Positions 6,120 through 7,160 of a DNA stretch of 7,160 nucleotides are shown here, one piece after another. The translations under genes were made by a program, and so were the position numbers. The notes under the pieces are model-generated. The model did no database searches. It worked only from the letters and a program-made list of their open reading frames with translations, and was not told where the DNA came from. Source of the DNA: Pseudomonadota bacterium (GTDB lineage Bacteria; Pseudomonadota; Gammaproteobacteria; Xanthomonadales; Xanthomonadaceae). Every line of letters begins with the position of its first letter. Within the stretch, counting starts at the first letter, position 1. Location of the stretch: positions 1-7,160 of the forward strand of contig JAEXNZ010000286.1 of assembly GCA_023439425.1 (NCBI GenBank). The letters run 5' to 3'.

Positions 6120-6587
6120 GCGTGAGCGCGGCGAAGCGGAGGTTGGCTTCGATTGACGCAGTGGTGGCCAGTTACGTCACGCAAGAGCGGAGCCGGTGGG
6201 GCCTTTGCTGTTACTCGGCCGTGTCAGTGATCGTCATAGGTTTGGTGAATGTGCGCCAGCAGTGACAGGCATGACGCAATCCACTTGCTGATGGTGCAGA
6301 AGGTGATGCGCTGTGTTGTCCGCGAACGACGTGCTTCTCATGCGTCTGAACTCCAAATTCTTGCAACAATTTGTAGATCATTAGGTATGCGTCATCGCGC
6401 ATGGTGTGCGTCGGAGACTGAAATCTCCTAACAGACCTAAATAAAGATGGACGTCCTGTATCGGGAGGGTGGCGCAATACAACACCCCCGGGGAAAGCGT
6501 CACTCCGTGTTTGGTCTGTTTACGGATTTCAGCCTCCCGATATCCCCGCTATCCCGGCGGGGAAAATGCAAACCATGAGGACGTTTC
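6120..6587. other. 468-base stretch without a convincing gene; holds hairpins and the symE leader
   Basis: A 49-codon frame starting with GTG 6116 and ending at TGA 6265 overlaps the preceding gene. Its end (GLCCYSAVSVIVIGLVNV) is hydrophobic enough for one membrane segment, but nothing else supports it. A hairpin CGAAGC/GCTTCG lies at 6132-6151 and another GGAGA/TCTCC at 6413-6428. Base composition falls around 6350-6450, which contrasts with the GC-rich surroundings and hints at foreign or decayed DNA. Longer frames on either strand here have improbable residue composition. From about 6430 on, inverted repeats belong to the leader of the next gene. Confidence 0.5.
6430..6563 (+). promoter_or_regulatory. 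Structured leader of the SymE-like gene
   Basis: Three perfect inverted repeats precede the gene. AACAGACC (6430-6437) pairs with GGTCTGTT (6513-6520). TATCGGGAGG (6459-6468) pairs with CCTCCCGATA (6533-6542). The first two cross one another, so they are mutually exclusive or form a pseudoknot. TCCCCGC (6543-6549) pairs with GCGGGGA (6557-6563) in a local hairpin that ends 13 bases before the GAGG ribosome site. In E. coli, symE is repressed by an antisense RNA (SymR) over its 5' end; I cannot point to a clear minus-strand promoter here. Confidence 0.45.
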
Positions 6588-6860
6588 ATGAAAGATGATT
6601 CTGGTTCGGATGGGCGCGGCGACAGCAAGAGCCGTCCGAAGGTGCTGCATTGGCAGGTGCCGAAGCGGCTCAAGGTGCAGGCGGTCAATTACCCCGGGTC
6701 GAAGGACCGCTATGGGGACGAGCAGGTGCCTTGCATAAAGCTTCGGGGCATGTGGTTGACCCGGCTGCGTATTGATGTGGGTACCGAGTTGAGGTTGATC
6801 CCGGTTGAGGACGGTTTGAGGTTGGTGGTGGATGAGGCCACCAAGCTCAAGGAATGTTAG
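6588..6860 (+). CDS. SymE-like toxin, AbrB-type swapped-hairpin fold
   Basis: The 90-residue product has a hydrophilic N-terminal tail (1-20), then KVLHWQVPKRLKVQ, and a C-terminal domain at 47-84. That domain reads VPCIKLRGMWLTRLRIDVGTELRLI followed by EDGLRLVV. The pattern VP.I.L.G.WL...G/D.GT.. followed by a strand-turn-strand is that of SymE proteins, whose fold is related to AbrB/SpoVT antitoxins. In E. coli SymE is SOS-induced, condenses nucleoid DNA or otherwise blocks gene expression, and is checked by the antisense RNA SymR. The start ATG 6588 has GAGG at 6577-6580 with 7 bases of spacing. It is monocistronic: an intrinsic terminator begins 8 bases after the stop. No E. coli-type LexA box was found, so SOS control is unproven. 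Confidence 0.78.
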   Translation: MKDDSGSDGRGDSKSRPKVLHWQVPKRLKVQAVNYPGSKDRYGDEQVPCIKLRGMWLTRLRIDVGTELRLIPVEDGLRLVVDEATKLKEC

Positions 6861-6868
6861 CCGGTTAC

Positions 6869-6915
6869 CCACGGGGTGCCGGGACTGACGGCACCCCGTG
6901 GTTTGTTTCGTTTTT
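6869..6915 (+). terminator. Intrinsic terminator of the SymE-like gene
   Basis: A perfect 12-bp stem CCACGGGGTGCC (6869-6880) / GGCACCCCGTGG (6890-6901) with a 9-base loop is followed directly by a T-rich run TTTGTTTCGTTTTT (6902-6915). It begins 8 bases after TAG 6858-6860. Confidence 0.92.
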
Positions 6916-6987
6916 GGGTCATGCGTTAAAGAGTGTTGAGCGGTGATCGGCGGTCATCTGTCGACCGACCCTACCGCCACACACCTC

Positions 6988-7149
6988 TCATTTCTTTTTT
7001 CTTCCGCCGCCATCCTGTTTGTTGACCGTCGCCCAGGCGATGCGCTCGGCGGTCTTCTCGCTGCGGCCCTGCTTCTTCTCACTCTCTTCAATATGCGCGG
7101 CCTGGCGCTTCTGCTTGTCGGTGTAGCTGGATTTGTCGCCCTGGGTCAT
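6988..7149 (-). CDS. Small, highly charged hypothetical protein (53 residues)
   Basis: Read on the minus strand, ATG at 7147-7149 opens a 53-residue frame that ends at TGA 6988-6990. The product is strongly hydrophilic: MTQGDKSSYTDKQKRQAAHI, then EESEKKQGRSEKTAERIAWATVN and a GGGRKKK tail. GGAG at 7157-7160 lies 7 bases before the start. The TDKQKRQA.HIE.S...G.SEK.AE..AWATVNK pattern is a widespread family of small proteobacterial proteins, sometimes annotated as plasmid-stabilisation-like; no function is established that I can rely on. It probably folds as two short helices. The sequence between its stop and the SymE terminator (6916-6987) contains nothing recognisable. Confidence 0.8.
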   Translation of the reverse strand: MTQGDKSSYTDKQKRQAAHIEESEKKQGRSEKTAERIAWATVNKQDGGGRKKK

Positions 7150-7160
7150 GGCGGTACTCC

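Noticed and set aside
6413..6428. GGAGA/TCTCC hairpin considered as a terminator
   Set aside because: The stem is only 5 bp and no T run follows on either strand.
6249..6431. Plus-strand 60-codon frame in the gene-poor stretch
   Set aside because: No ribosome site, no recognisable motif, rich in Cys, Arg, His and Met without pattern.
6211..6477. Minus-strand 88-codon frame in the gene-poor stretch
   Set aside because: No ribosome site at its ATG codons, composition unlike a folded protein, and no recognisable motif. A remnant cannot be excluded.
6516..6532. CTG...CAG pair upstream of the SymE-like gene, like a LexA box
   Set aside because: The spacing is 11 bases instead of 10, the flanks do not match, and Xanthomonadaceae LexA sites are known to differ from the E. 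coli form.

Overview
The window comes from a GC-rich gammaproteobacterial chromosome, most probably Stenotrophomonas or a close relative in the Xanthomonadaceae. The best clue is a set of extragenic palindromes that begin with GTAG (161-187, 238-263, 1654-1676). They match the GTAG-type REP (SMAG) elements known from Stenotrophomonas maltophilia. High GC and the types of protein present agree. The assignment rests on recall, not on a database search.

Layout. Bases 2-151 are the last codons of a chemotaxis receptor. A head-to-head REP pair follows, then a leftward gene for a small exported protein (266-787). Divergent from it is a serine alpha/beta hydrolase (902-1657) whose stop codon lies inside the GTAG of another REP. 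Bases 1728-2813 carry a TPR protein and a short lipoprotein that look like one transcription unit. They resemble small accessory genes often seen beside Rhs or polymorphic-toxin loci, but no toxin is visible here.

The centre is a complete HipBA-type toxin-antitoxin operon (2936-4512). It has an elaborate control region: a 20-bp inverted repeat with one mismatch, two candidate promoters, and a second 7-bp inverted repeat over the downstream -10 element. hipB and hipA overlap by 4 bp. Converging on hipA, with only 4 bp between the stops, is a stand-alone ABC/RecF-like AAA_21 ATPase (4517-5665) of the kind found in defence islands. It has no attached nuclease.

Bases 5666-6587 are gene-poor and look eroded. 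They hold one small protein with a degenerate two-knuckle zinc-ribbon-like pattern (5898-6119), overlapped at both ends by doubtful ORFs, then about 470 bases without a convincing gene. Next is a SymE-like toxin gene (6588-6860) with a structured leader and a strong intrinsic terminator. The window closes with the complete leftward gene for a 53-residue lysine-rich protein (6988-7149).

Overall, housekeeping or envelope genes on the left give way to an accessory stretch from about 1700 to 6900. It carries two toxin-type modules (HipBA and SymE), an orphan ATPase and several small accessory genes. I see no integrase, transposase, tRNA or CRISPR array that would mark the boundaries of an island.
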